A stretch of DNA of 64,000 bases from Mycolicibacterium arabiense. Lineage in GTDB: Bacteria > Actinomycetota > Actinomycetes > Mycobacteriales > Mycobacteriaceae. The notes below the pieces were generated by a model. That model was not told the DNA's origin and made no database searches. It was given only the letters and a program-made list of their open reading frames with translations. The translations under genes and the position numbers were made by a program. Below are positions 25,486 to 34,639 of the stretch, in pieces; position 1 is the first letter of the stretch, and each line of letters opens with the position of its first letter. The DNA lies in NCBI RefSeq assembly GCF_010731815.2, contig NZ_AP022593.1:2604001-2668000 (forward strand), in the 5' to 3' direction.

Positions 25486-27057
25486 CTACCGCGCCCCGTA
25501 CTCCAACGCAGGATCCGACTCAGATCCACGGCTACTCGAGATCGTCAGCTGATCCGGCCGCACCTGGTACCGCGACCCATCCGCAGGGTTCACCACGTCG
25601 AACCCACCACCCGCCGGCGTCGCGTTCTGCAGCACCAACTGCGCGCCGTCACTCAGCCGCTCGCCGCGGTAGTAGTAGCTCCCCGCCCCGGTCTCGCACA
25701 CGATCGCCAGCGAGTTCGCCGTCCTGATCATCGCCGCGGGTGAGCTGCCCGCATCGCAGCGCGCCGAATGACCGACGAAGCCCTGCGCGTCAGCCCCGGA
25801 CACTCCCGCGATCGGCGCCCCACTCGTCGTGGTCGTCGGCGAAGTAGAAGTAGTAGTGGTCGAGGACGACGTCGTCGAGGGAGACGCACTCGTCGTCGTC
25901 TCCTCCGAAGTCGTCGTCGGCGCCGCGGACGGCGCAGTCGACGGCGGCACCGCCAGCGGCGTCCGCGCCGGCGAGTCATCCGAACCTCCACCGCTCGCCA
26001 CCACCACCGCAGCCAGTACAGCTGCCAACGCGAACATCGCGAACGTCCCGAGCAGCAACGCCTTCTGTGTCCTGCTCAAGCCGGCCTTGCGAACCGGTGG
26101 CGGGGTCACCGGCAACGACGGGTGCGACGCGTACGCCGGGCGCGGATCGGGCGCCGCGAACTGGCGCGTCCGCGGCGGTGCCGCTACCGGGGGCGGCACC
26201 GGCGGAACGAAAGCCGCCCGTCCCGACGACGCAGCCAACGCAGCGCGGGCCAACTCCCCCGCCGACCCGTACCGCTCGGCCGGGTTCTTCGCCATGCCCT
26301 TCGCCACCACGTCGTCGAACGCCGCCGGCACGCCGCGGCGCATGATGCTCGGCCGCGGCGGCGGAGAGAACAGGTGCGCACTCATCACCTGCCGCAAGTC
26401 ACCCGCCTCGAACGGCGCCCGACCGGTCAGGCTCTCGAACAGCAGGCACGCCAGCGAGTACACGTCCGACGGCGGGCCGCCCGGCTCGCCGTTCAACCGC
26501 TCCGGCGCCATGTACGCCGCCGACCCGATGACCAGGCCGGTCTTCGTCACCGTCGCCTCACCACCGCCGTGGGCGATGCCGAAGTCCACCAGATAGGCGA
26601 AGTCCTCCGTCGTCAGCAGCACGTTCTCCGGCTTGATGTCGCGATGCACCAGCCCGTTGCCATGCGCGGCGTCCAGCGCCGATGCAACCTGGCCGACGAT
26701 CGACACCGCCCGCCCCGGCGGGAGCGAGCCGTGGTGCCGCAGCTCCTCCTTCACGCTGGAGCCCTCGACCAGGCGCATGTCGATGAACAGCGCCCCGTCG
26801 ATCTCGCCGAAGTCGTGCACGGGGATGACGTGCGGCTCCTGCAGCCGCGCTGCAATCCGCGACTCGCGGCGGAAGCGGTCCTGAAAGACCGGGTCGGCGG
26901 CCACGTCGGGCCGCAGCACCTTGAGCGCAACCATGCGCTCGCGCACGGTGTCGTAGGCGCGGTAGACCTCGCCCATCCCGCCGATGCCGATCACCGACTG
27001 CAGCTCATAAGGCCCGAAGCGCGAGCCCAGACGAGAGCTGACCCCTGACGAGCCCAT
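25486..27057 (-). CDS. PknB-like receptor Ser/Thr protein kinase
   Basis: 523 residues from ATG 27,057, with GGAGGGA upstream. The kinase domain (about 12-270) has the Gly loop GIGGMGEVY, the Lys in MVALKVL, catalytic HRDIKPENVLL, DFG in VDFGIAHGGG and GSAAYMAPE. A Pro-rich stretch is followed by a membrane helix near 338-360 (LLLGTFAMFALAAVLAAVVV). The outside part starts with a long Ser/Thr-rich linker and ends in a small domain with two Cys (HSARCDAGSSPAAM, SLAIVCETG). Cytosolic kinase, external sensor. Lies downstream of, and in the same direction as, nothing obvious; it precedes the EspC-like operon with about 260 bases between, so co-regulation is possible. Confidence 0.9.
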   Translation of the reverse strand: MGSSGVSSRLGSRFGPYELQSVIGIGGMGEVYRAYDTVRERMVALKVLRPDVAADPVFQDRFRRESRIAARLQEPHVIPVHDFGEIDGALFIDMRLVEGSSVKEELRHHGSLPPGRAVSIVGQVASALDAAHGNGLVHRDIKPENVLLTTEDFAYLVDFGIAHGGGEATVTKTGLVIGSAAYMAPERLNGEPGGPPSDVYSLACLLFESLTGRAPFEAGDLRQVMSAHLFSPPPRPSIMRRGVPAAFDDVVAKGMAKNPAERYGSAGELARAALAASSGRAAFVPPVPPPVAAPPRTRQFAAPDPRPAYASHPSLPVTPPPVRKAGLSRTQKALLLGTFAMFALAAVLAAVVVASGGGSDDSPARTPLAVPPSTAPSAAPTTTSEETTTSASPSTTSSSTTTTSTSPTTTTSGAPIAGVSGADAQGFVGHSARCDAGSSPAAMIRTANSLAIVCETGAGSYYYRGERLSDGAQLVLQNATPAGGGFDVVNPADGSRYQVRPDQLTISSSRGSESDPALEYGAR

Positions 27058-27320
27058 GTCCGATCCCTCCGCCCTTTCGCTGCGATTCTGGTGACGGCGC
27101 AGGTCACGCCGTCCACGCTGACGGTGTTCCCGCATGTCTAGGCGCTCAACCCGCACCCCCGCGGCAGGCGGCGCACCGCGACACCGAAGTCGCAGCAGCA
27201 CAAGCCAATTGCTCGCATGCCACGGTACACGTCGAGACTTGATCAAACCCCCGGCACCATCACCAGCGCAAACGTCGCGGAATCGCGATCCACACCACAC
27301 GACGGGCCTACTGTGGCGAC

Positions 27321-27794
27321 ATGGCCGCCACCATCGAGATGTCCCATCCCCCGGAGGCGCTCCTGCGCGCCGTCAACCCGACGCTGCGAGCCGCTCTCCG
27401 CCTCCCCGTGCTCGGCTCCAAGCTCAAGGACTTCATGGTCGTCGAGTACACCGGCCGCAAGTCGGGACGGCGTTTCGCCGTGCCCGTCAGCGCGCACCGC
27501 CTCGACGGCGACCTTTATGTCATCCTCGCGGCCGGCTGGAAGCACAACTTCGCCGACGGCGCTCCCGCCGAGGTCACCCACGCCGGCAGGAAGACGCCAA
27601 TGCAGGGCGTGCTCATCAGGGACCCTGCGACCGTCGCCGACATCGTGCACCGCGTCACCACCGGCTACGGACCGAAGAAGGCTCAGCGCTCGATGGGCCT
27701 GACGTTCGGCAGCGATACGGTGCCCTCGCTCGAGGAGTTCACCGAGGCAGCGACGCGACTGAAGATCGCCGCGATCCGCCTGACGCCAGCCTGA
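27321..27794 (+). CDS. Ddn-like F420-dependent nitroreductase/quinone reductase family protein
   Basis: 157 residues. The split-barrel signature VVEYTGRKSGRRFAVPV followed by DGDLYVILAAGWKHNF belongs to the deazaflavin-dependent nitroreductase family, abundant in mycobacteria; Ddn itself reduces quinones and activates pretomanid with F420. The start ATG 27,321 is chosen because the product then starts 30-35 residues before the barrel, as usual in the family. It is divergent from the kinase gene at 27,057 (263-base shared upstream region) and convergent with the kinase gene ending at 27,798. Substrate unknown. Confidence 0.85.
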   Translation: MAATIEMSHPPEALLRAVNPTLRAALRLPVLGSKLKDFMVVEYTGRKSGRRFAVPVSAHRLDGDLYVILAAGWKHNFADGAPAEVTHAGRKTPMQGVLIRDPATVADIVHRVTTGYGPKKAQRSMGLTFGSDTVPSLEEFTEAATRLKIAAIRLTPA

Positions 27795-27797
27795 CCG

Positions 27798-29648
27798 TCA
27801 GGGGTTCAGCTTCGTACTTCCCTCGATCGGATGCGTGGTGCTGACCAGCTTTGCGATGCAGTTGTCCCGGTCGAAGCCCTGCTCCGTGCACCAGTCGAGG
27901 ACGTCGTACGGGTTGTAGGACTGGAGACCCACGACGGTGACCCAGAAGTTGGGACCGTCGTACGTCGACCAGTCACCCGACCACAGCAGCTTCACATCCG
28001 GATAGATGTTGCGCAGCCGCAGGTGCTCCTCGAGGATCGTCCGGTTGTCCCAGGTGATGCCCTTCGCGACGAGCCCCACCCGCTTCGAGCTGATCTGCGG
28101 AATCCAGCGGTCGGCGAGATAGACCGCGACGTCGGAGCGGTCGCCGTCGGCGATGTTCTGCAGCCGCGTGAGACTGACCTTCTCCATGTCTGGCGTCGGC
28201 GCCACGGTGACCGTGCGCGTCGGTGTTGGCGTCGGTGCCGGCTTCGGCCGCGTGGTGGTGGGGTCATCGACCGTCCCCATCAGAAACTCGACGCCGGCCT
28301 TGGCCTCGGACTCCGTGAAGTTCCGCTCGTGACCCTCGCCGACCTGCACGCGATAGAACCGCGCGCCCGACGGCAGGTCACCGACCTGGAACTCCATCCG
28401 ACAGCCGTCGGGACCGCTGGTGCTGCCCTCGAACGCACCTTTCGCCAGCAGCGTCCCCGACTCGTCCTCGATCGTGATCGGAGCGTCAGGAGCGATGTCG
28501 CCGAACTCCTTCGCACCGGCGCACTTGTAGCCGGCGGGCAGCCCGACGGTCTTGACGTTGTTGCCGACCACCTTCAACGTGCCCGCGAGCGTGAATGGCT
28601 CACCGGACGGCGGCGCCTCCGCGGGCTGCAGCGCGAGGTAGGCGACCACAGCTATTGCGACCACGGCCGCAGCCGCCCCCGTAACGATGGCGACCAACCG
28701 GCCGCGGCTACGTCGCGCCGGGTAATCCGGTTGACGGACGACGGGCGCCGCCACCGGCGCCTGCATGGTGTCGGCCGTGTGGATGGTCGGCGTCGTCGCC
28801 GACTCGTCGGGAACTTCGAAGGACCTTTCCAACGCGTCCACGAAGTCAAGGCATGTCGCGAATCGATCCTTGGGGTCCTTGTCGAGCGCTCGGGACAGCA
28901 CCGCGTCCATCGCGGCGAGTTCTGGCCGACCCAGCGACGGCGGCTCGGCGTTCAGGTGCTTGCCGATGACGACAGCCGGGTTCGACTCCTGGAACATCTG
29001 CTTGCCGGTCAGCAGGTGGTAGGCGGTCGCCGCGAGCGAGTACTGGTCGGCCGATCCGTCGAGCGGCAGGCCCATCAGCTGCTCGGGCGCGGCGTATGCG
29101 GCGGTGCCGACGGTCATGTTCGTCGCCGTCAGCCCGCCCGAGGTGCTATCGGACAGGTCGCGCGCAACGCCGAAGTCGCCGAGCAGGATTCGACGTTCAC
29201 CGTGCTCGACGTCGGCGACCAGGATGTTGGCGGGCTTCACGTCGCGGTGCAGTAGGCCCTTGGAGTGCGAGTAGTCCAACGCCGACGCCACCGCCCGGAC
29301 GATCTCGAGCGCTTCGTCGACCGGCATCCCATCTGGGTGGCCGTGCAGCAGGCGACTGACGTCCGTCCCGTCGACGAAGTCCATCGAGATCCACAGCCGA
29401 CCGCGGTACTTGCCCCGGTCGAGGATCCCGACGATGTGCGGGTGCCACAGCTTCGACGCCAGATCGGCTTCCCGGTTGAACCGCTCGATGTAGTCCGGAT
29501 CCGACGAGATGCCGGCTTTCAGGACCTTGATCGCGTCGTGCCGGGGCAGCCTCGGGTGCTGGGCGAGGTAGACCTCGCCCATTCCCCCTGCGCCAAGCTG
29601 CCGCTCGATCGTGTAGCCCGCAAACTTCGCGCCGTCCCCTAACGGCAT
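27798..29648 (-). CDS. PknB-like receptor Ser/Thr protein kinase with C-terminal sensor
   Basis: 616 residues from ATG 29,648; TTG 29,669 is an alternative. Kinase domain about 1-265: [42 protein letters not shown] and [10 protein letters not shown]. Membrane helix near 318-345 ([20 protein letters not shown]). The external half contains a beta-rich part with paired Cys ([20 protein letters not shown]) and a Thr/Pro linker, then an end domain ([40 protein letters not shown]) resembling serum-resistance-like lipoprotein or solute-sensing folds. It is a separate kinase from that ending at 25,486 and shares little outside the kinase core. Confidence 0.88.
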   Translation of the reverse strand: MPLGDGAKFAGYTIERQLGAGGMGEVYLAQHPRLPRHDAIKVLKAGISSDPDYIERFNREADLASKLWHPHIVGILDRGKYRGRLWISMDFVDGTDVSRLLHGHPDGMPVDEALEIVRAVASALDYSHSKGLLHRDVKPANILVADVEHGERRILLGDFGVARDLSDSTSGGLTATNMTVGTAAYAAPEQLMGLPLDGSADQYSLAATAYHLLTGKQMFQESNPAVVIGKHLNAEPPSLGRPELAAMDAVLSRALDKDPKDRFATCLDFVDALERSFEVPDESATTPTIHTADTMQAPVAAPVVRQPDYPARRSRGRLVAIVTGAAAAVVAIAVVAYLALQPAEAPPSGEPFTLAGTLKVVGNNVKTVGLPAGYKCAGAKEFGDIAPDAPITIEDESGTLLAKGAFEGSTSGPDGCRMEFQVGDLPSGARFYRVQVGEGHERNFTESEAKAGVEFLMGTVDDPTTTRPKPAPTPTPTRTVTVAPTPDMEKVSLTRLQNIADGDRSDVAVYLADRWIPQISSKRVGLVAKGITWDNRTILEEHLRLRNIYPDVKLLWSGDWSTYDGPNFWVTVVGLQSYNPYDVLDWCTEQGFDRDNCIAKLVSTTHPIEGSTKLNP

Positions 29649-29689
29649 GAAGGAAACGGTACCCAGCAACTACGCCATCGGCAGCTGTT

Positions 29690-30970
29690 TCAGCGCCAGC
29701 GCGGCAACCTGGCGTTGATCGTCGCGAACACGCTCCACCCGATCAGCGTACCGAGCGCGATCGAGAAGATCGCCGCGGCGGTCGTGCCCAGCGTCATCAC
29801 GTCGCCCTCGCCCGCCACGGCCTCGCCGAGCGTCTCGAAGCTCAGCGCGCCGGGCACCAGCGCCCAGAACGCCGACAGCATCATCACGATCGCCGGCGGC
29901 GACGTCTTGATCCGCACCGCCAGCATCGCGAACGGCACCATCAGGAACGCGCCGACCGCGCCCGAGTGCGTCGGCGACAGGAACAGGCCACCCACCTTCT
30001 GCCCGATCAACGCCACCCCGACGGCCAGAATCAGCCACACGAACGAGCCCTTCGGCGCCGACAAATAGACGTACAGTCCGACCGCGATCACCAGGATGGC
30101 CAGGTACAGTGACCAACTGCCCATCTGCGCCGACGGTTGCTGCGGCTCTAGGTCGTCGCCGAGATGGATCCCCAGGCCGACGCCGAAGACCAGCAGCGCC
30201 AGTTGGGTCACTCCGTAGATCAGGCGGGTCGCGCCGCTGATCATCTGCGAGCTGGCCAACTCCATCGCGCCGATCGTCAGCGCCAGACCCGGCAGCATCG
30301 CCACCAGCGGCGGGCTGATCACCGCCAGCAACCCGTCGTTGGCGGCATCGGCGACGAACCACGTCGCCAGCAGCGTGACCACTGCCGCGGCTAGGGTCGG
30401 CAGCACCGCGCCGAGCGTCGGGAAGGGCCGGCCCAGCATGACGATCGCTCCGACCACCGCGCCCAGGAACACGTACCCCCACAGCGACGCCCACGTCGGG
30501 TTGATCACCATGCCGAAGCCCAGCGTCGTGATCGTGTAGCCGATGACGGTGACGACGGGCCCGAACCGCGGCGGCATCGTCCGGGCTTCGGCAGCCTCAC
30601 GCGCAGCGTCGGCCGCGGTGATGGCCCCGACCTCGGCGAGTTCGGCGATTGCGTCGACGCGCCCCGCGAGGTCGAGCTGCGTCGTCGGCTTCACGACCGT
30701 CGAGACCTCGTAGGCAGCGGTGCCGACCTGGACCATCAGAGCGGTCGGGAACACGACGACGCGGACGGTCTCGTCGGTGTAGTTCTTGGCGATCGCCAGC
30801 AGCCGCGCCTCGACCAGGTGCGTGGGCTGCTCGCACTCGATCAGCGCGATGCCCAGCTCGCGCAGCATCGCGGCGACCTCGGCGTGCCCGTCGACCGGCC
30901 CGCCCGTCAGCGCCTGCGGCACCTCCTTGCGGATCGACCGCAGGAACCCACGGCGTGCGTCATCGGTCAT
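29690..30970 (-). CDS. ThrE-type threonine/serine exporter family protein
   Basis: 426 residues from ATG 30,970. The first 150 residues form the soluble DUF1212 part with the segment GIALIECEQPTHLVEARLLA; the rest is about ten hydrophobic helices (VVTVIGYTITTLGFGMVI, YVFLGAVVGAIVMLG, FVWLILAVGVALIGQ and others). This two-part order is that of the actinobacterial threonine/serine exporter ThrE. The gene ends 42 bases upstream of the start of the kinase gene, same strand, so a shared transcript is likely. Substrate not proven by sequence. Confidence 0.85.
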   Translation of the reverse strand: MTDDARRGFLRSIRKEVPQALTGGPVDGHAEVAAMLRELGIALIECEQPTHLVEARLLAIAKNYTDETVRVVVFPTALMVQVGTAAYEVSTVVKPTTQLDLAGRVDAIAELAEVGAITAADAAREAAEARTMPPRFGPVVTVIGYTITTLGFGMVINPTWASLWGYVFLGAVVGAIVMLGRPFPTLGAVLPTLAAAVVTLLATWFVADAANDGLLAVISPPLVAMLPGLALTIGAMELASSQMISGATRLIYGVTQLALLVFGVGLGIHLGDDLEPQQPSAQMGSWSLYLAILVIAVGLYVYLSAPKGSFVWLILAVGVALIGQKVGGLFLSPTHSGAVGAFLMVPFAMLAVRIKTSPPAIVMMLSAFWALVPGALSFETLGEAVAGEGDVMTLGTTAAAIFSIALGTLIGWSVFATINARLPRWR

Positions 30971-31067
30971 ACCGGTGATTGTGTCGTGGACTGATGGCGC
31001 TGGGGAGGCGGCCCGGTGCTTGCCGGCTGGATGGCGTCAACAAATGATGACGCCACCCAGCCGAGAC

Positions 31068-31300
31068 TCAGATCAGGCCGGTGGCCGCGGCCAGGAAGTA
31101 CAGCGGAATGAAGAAGGCCAAGGCCGCCGGCCCGGCAATGTAGCCGATCAGCATTCCGCGACCGATCTCTCCGAGAGCGTCCCTGGACGACCTCGAAGGA
31201 ACACTGAGATCGCGGCGTCCAGCAACAGCAACGGAATGATGAACACCGTGAGGTAAACCCACGGCGCAAGAGCCGAAACCCAGGCTGGTCATGTTGCTTC
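31068..31300 (-). pseudogene. frameshifted small two-helix membrane protein gene
   Basis: Two frames must be joined. The first reads WVYLTVFIIPLLLLDAAISV then FLRGRP; near 31,185 the text changes frame to EIGRGMLIGYIAGPAALAFF followed by IPLYFLAAATGLI and a stop at 31,068. Each half is a plausible membrane helix and together they would make a protein of about 80 residues. Frameshift by one base; sequencing error is the alternative. Confidence 0.5.
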
Positions 31301-31324
31301 GTCAAAGTCACACGGCGCTCGCGG

Positions 31325-31500
31325 TCACCATCCGAGATCCAGAATCCGCAGACAAGACCCGCCGACAAGCGCCACTGCTAGCGATCCGAAGATGCTGATG
31401 GCAATACCCCAGGCTCGCGGCGATGTCGACATGAGCAACAAGCCGCCCACCGCAGCCGTGAGCAAGACAGTCGCGGTGGCAGCAACGGGATCCTGCGCAG
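31325..31500 (-). pseudogene. 3' fragment of a membrane protein gene
   Basis: Minus-strand text VAATATVLLTAAVGGLLLMS, then WGIAISIFGSLAVALVGG and a stop at 31,325-31,327, gives two membrane helices. The upstream part is missing where the IS481-type remnant begins, so the gene was probably cut by that insertion. Confidence 0.4.
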
Positions 31501-31529
31501 AGCGCCAACGCCTTCTCTTGGGTTGCGGG

Positions 31530-31780
31530 AAAGTACATATCGAGCGTGCATGGCCGCCCTACCGGCCGCAGACCAACGGCAAGACCGAACGTTTCCACCC
31601 CACCTGCGCGACCGCTGGGTCGACGCCCGCCTCTACGCGTTCACCGAACAGCGCAACGACGGCCTACCGGACTGGATGCACTTCTACAATAACGACCGAG
31701 TTCACTCCGCCATCGGAGGTCGGCCACGAGTCGCCATACTGACCAATTTTCCTGGATATCAGACTGGCCGACCAGGCTAG
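31530..31780 (+). mobile_element. 3' remnant of an IS481-type transposase
   Basis: The plus strand carries RPYRPQTNGKTERFH-like text (read as PPYRPQTNGKTERFH) in one frame and, after a frameshift near 31,600, RDRWVDARLYAFTEQRNDGL, then HFYNNDRVHSAIGGRP in another. This is the end of the DDE integrase core of IS481/IS3-type transposases, including the last catalytic Glu (KTER). No 5' part and no terminal repeats were seen. Inactive. Confidence 0.8.
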
Positions 31781-31962
31781 TTATCGGCCCCTGACGCCGG
31801 CGGCTGGTTCAGGCCCGCCGTCAAAAGGTCGTCCCACGCGTTCGCGAAGTCGGGTGAGTGTGCTGCACCCGCGGCGTTAATGGACGACTCCGCCGTCCAA
31901 GGAGTCGGCATGTACCCGTGCCAAATGGACTGTGCTCGTTCGGCTGCTTTGTTAGCGTTTAA
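31777..31962 (-). pseudogene. C-terminal fragment of an unknown gene
   Basis: An open minus-strand frame of about 60 codons reads ANKAAERAQSIWHGYMPTPW, then HSPDFANAWDDLLTAGLNQP and stops at 31,777. It has protein-like composition but no good start; an internal ATG lies at 31,911. It seems to be the tail of a gene whose front was lost where the Mrr-type gene now stands. Low certainty. Confidence 0.3.
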
Positions 31963-31993
31963 TCAACCGTCGAGGTTCGATCAGGGGGTCCTA

Positions 31994-33700
31994 ATGGGGT
32001 TGTTCGGTAGAGGCCAACAACGTGCCGAGCATGCGCGGAATAGCCGCATACAGGAACTTCAACACGTCAGCGACCTTTACGTTAGCCGCGATTTGCGCAA
32101 GACCTCGCAGCTAAGTGACTGGACCGAAGCATGCAGACGTCTTCGCGAGAGTTATACACAAGAGGAGGCCGCCCTGAATGCGGTCAAAGCGAAGTTGCGG
32201 GTCCAATACCTGGAGGTGCGTGAGCCGTATCCGGCGTTAGAGGACTTTCTTCCGGACGACATGACGGTGGCGCTCTTCGACACCGCGGCGGTGATGTCGG
32301 AGGCACAGCGTCGATTCGAGGCCGATCGGAACGCCTACGAGCAGCGCGAAAAGCTCCGCTTGAATCAACTCGAAGCGGCGCGAGCGGTGGCCGAGGAGAT
32401 GGAGGCGGCCGAGTCGGTGGCCTTCGAAAATGATTGGGCCGCCAGGAAGGCTGAACGCAGAAAGCGGCATCGTGCCATGTGGCCAGAAAGCGTCGAGCTA
32501 GACGACCGGCAACTAGAGGTCTATGACGCCGAAGAGCTGGTCGATATCCAGAACACCCAGCTCGAAGAACGCGTGCTTGCCCTATCCAATGTTCTCAAGC
32601 AAGGCTTGGAGGACCACGCCTCTATCCTCGACTCCTTTCAGTACATGTCTGAAGAACTCTACGGCGACTACGACGAAGAGCTTGCTTCGATGATCGCAGA
32701 CTCCGTCGAAGAAACACTGTCCCGTATGTGGGTGCTCGGCGAGCACGACAGGAAGGTGAAAGTCGCCCATTCACACGAATCACGGCTAATCGCTGTTGAA
32801 TACCAGCTACCAGACGTGACGATCGTGCCGAGAACCAAGTCATTTCGATACGTCAAGAGCACCGGCAAGGTTATTGAGGTCGCACGCTCGGTGTCACACA
32901 TTAACGCGCTCTACGCGGATTGCATTGCCCAGTTGACTTTACTTTGCCTCGGTCACATCTTCGAATACAACACTTTCGGCCCGTTTGAGGTCGTCGTTTT
33001 CAACGGAGTCGTCGAAACCACCGATCCGCGGACCGGGCGATCAATTCGACCGTGCCTCATCACTGTTCGGGTCACGCGGAAGACGTTCGCTGAATTAGAT
33101 CTAGCTCATGTCAATTCGCAGGCGTGCCTCAAACATCTCTCCGCAGGCGTGTCGAGAAGTGCCACGGAGTTGGTGCCCGTGCGGCCCGTACTCGAAATAT
33201 CAATGGTTGACGCGAGATTCGTCACCGAAACCGACGCGTTGTCGGCCTTGGACGACAGGCCCAACTTGATGGATCTGAGCTTCCGCGAGTTCGAGTCCCT
33301 GATACAGAACCTCTTTACAAAGATGGGTCTTGAAGCAAGACAGACACGGCCGTCAAGGGATGGCGGTGTTGATTGCGTCGCCTTCGACACACGGCCAATT
33401 TTTGGAGGCAAGGTGGTGATTCAGGCCAAGCGCTACAAGAACACCGTTGGTGTTTCAGCCGTGCGTGACCTCTACGGAACCCTTCAAAACGAAGGAGCAT
33501 CCAAAGGAATTCTAGTCACAACAAGTGGCTACGGAGCAGCGTCGTTCGAATTCGCGCAAAACAAGCCGATCGAACTAATCGACGGCGCCAACCTTCTGTA
33601 TTTGCTAGCCGAGCACACCGGCGTAACCGCGAGAATCGAACCACCAGAAGACTGGCGTGACCCAGCGGCAGACTCTACCGATTTTGGTGAGTTTCTCTAG
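31994..33700 (+). CDS. Mrr-type restriction endonuclease with coiled-coil N-terminus
   Basis: 568 residues from ATG 31,994, preceded by AGGGGG. Residues about 30-200 are charged coiled coil (EAARAVAEEMEAAESVAFEN). The middle is of unknown fold. The C-terminal 130 residues are an Mrr_cat nuclease: LSFREFESLIQNLFTKMGLE, then DGGVDC with catalytic Asp460 and VIQAKRYK with Gln477 and Lys479, followed by VRDLYGTLQNEGASKGILVT. Such enzymes cut methylated or otherwise foreign DNA. The gene is visibly richer in A+T than its surroundings and sits between an IS481-type remnant and a selD relic, which points to horizontal acquisition. It stands alone, without a methyltransferase. Confidence 0.85.
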   Translation: MGLFGRGQQRAEHARNSRIQELQHVSDLYVSRDLRKTSQLSDWTEACRRLRESYTQEEAALNAVKAKLRVQYLEVREPYPALEDFLPDDMTVALFDTAAVMSEAQRRFEADRNAYEQREKLRLNQLEAARAVAEEMEAAESVAFENDWAARKAERRKRHRAMWPESVELDDRQLEVYDAEELVDIQNTQLEERVLALSNVLKQGLEDHASILDSFQYMSEELYGDYDEELASMIADSVEETLSRMWVLGEHDRKVKVAHSHESRLIAVEYQLPDVTIVPRTKSFRYVKSTGKVIEVARSVSHINALYADCIAQLTLLCLGHIFEYNTFGPFEVVVFNGVVETTDPRTGRSIRPCLITVRVTRKTFAELDLAHVNSQACLKHLSAGVSRSATELVPVRPVLEISMVDARFVTETDALSALDDRPNLMDLSFREFESLIQNLFTKMGLEARQTRPSRDGGVDCVAFDTRPIFGGKVVIQAKRYKNTVGVSAVRDLYGTLQNEGASKGILVTTSGYGAASFEFAQNKPIELIDGANLLYLLAEHTGVTARIEPPEDWRDPAADSTDFGEFL

Positions 33701-33729
33701 TTCCACATAAAGGCTGTCCAGACGCACGG

Positions 33730-34069
33730 CGTTACAGATAGCGATAACTTCGACGGCAACGGGCTGCTCGGGCACCTCTATTAGCTGGCGCGGGCCAGCG
33801 GCGTCACGGCGGTCATCGACGCGTCGGCGGTGCCGTACCTGGACGCCGCGCGCGACGCGCTGGCGGCCGGGCACGTCAGCGGCGGGACCCGGCGCAACCT
33901 CGAGTGGGTGGCGCCACACGTCGACCGCTCGGCGATCACCGACGACGAAGCGCTCCTACTGGCCGACGCCCAGACCTCTGGTGGGCTCCTGATCGCAGGC
34001 GAGATCCCCGGCGCCCCGGTGATCGGAGAACTGGTTCCGGCCGGGGAGTACGCCATAGAGGTGCGCTGA
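33730..34069 (+). pseudogene. selD: C-terminal relic of selenide, water dikinase
   Basis: The plus strand reads GNGLLGHLY, an in-frame TAG at 33,782-33,784, then LARASGVTAVIDASAVPYLD, GHVSGGTRRNLEW and ADAQTSGGLLIAGEIPG to a stop at 34,069. This is the last third of SelD, which makes selenophosphate from selenide and ATP. The catalytic N-terminus is absent and the usual LLGHLREL reads LLGHLY-stop-L. Inactive. It directly precedes a molybdenum hydroxylase operon. Confidence 0.85.
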
Positions 34070-34081
34070 ACCGCCCGGCGA

Positions 34082-34105
34082 GGCGGCCCGTTTCAGGAGG
34101 CCGCC
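34082..34105. terminator. GC-rich hairpin after the selD relic
   Basis: GGCGGCC and GGCCGCC form a perfect seven-base stem around a ten-base loop, 13 bases after the selD stop and 18 bases before the next ATG. No U-tract follows, as is common in mycobacteria. It may terminate the old selD transcript or act in the leader of the next operon. Confidence 0.4.
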
Positions 34106-34123
34106 CCGGGGGAAGACGCACCC

Positions 34124-34639
34124 ATGGAGTCAGCCCACTTCACCGACGTCACGCTGCGCGTTGACGGCACCGACCACACCGTCCACATCGACAACCGCAT
34201 CACCCTCCTCGACCTGCTGCGCGAACACCTCGGCGTCACCGCCCCGAAGAAGGGGTGCGACCACGGCCAGTGCGGATCGTGCACCGTGCTGCTCGACGGC
34301 CGACGCGCCACCACCTGCCTCGGCTTCGCCGTCGCGCACGACGGCGCGGAGATCGTTACCGCCGCAGGCCTCGGCGAGCCCGACAACCTGCACCCCGTCG
34401 CCCAGGCCTTCCTCGACCACGACGGCTTCCAGTGCGGCTACTGCACGCCCGGCCAGATCTGCTCCGCGGTCGGCATGCTCGACGAGGTCAAGTCCGGCTC
34501 CCCCAGCCACGTCAGCGACGACCTCGACGACAGCCCCGAACTCACCGACGCGGAGATCCGAGAACGCATGAGCGGCAACCTCTGTCGCTGCGCCGCCTAC
34601 CCGAACATCGTCGACGCGATCCAGCAGGCCGCACGATGA
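34124..34639 (+). CDS. molybdenum hydroxylase, [2Fe-2S] small subunit (PaoA/YagT-like)
   Basis: 171 residues from ATG 34,124 behind GGGGGAAG. Plant-type [2Fe-2S] cluster ligands are visible in KKGCDHGQCGSCTVLLDG with the fourth Cys in TTCLGF, and the second cluster ligands in FQCGYCTPGQ and NLCRCAAYPN. This is the electron-transfer subunit of xanthine oxidase-family enzymes. No Tat signal is seen, unlike E. coli PaoA, so the enzyme is probably cytosolic. It overlaps the FAD subunit gene by four bases (ATGA). Confidence 0.92.
   Translation: MESAHFTDVTLRVDGTDHTVHIDNRITLLDLLREHLGVTAPKKGCDHGQCGSCTVLLDGRRATTCLGFAVAHDGAEIVTAAGLGEPDNLHPVAQAFLDHDGFQCGYCTPGQICSAVGMLDEVKSGSPSHVSDDLDDSPELTDAEIRERMSGNLCRCAAYPNIVDAIQQAAR

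Noticed and set aside
33782..33784. selenocysteine or readthrough codon in the selD relic
   Set aside because: The codon is TAG, not TGA, and the whole N-terminal half of SelD is absent, so the gene is simply broken.
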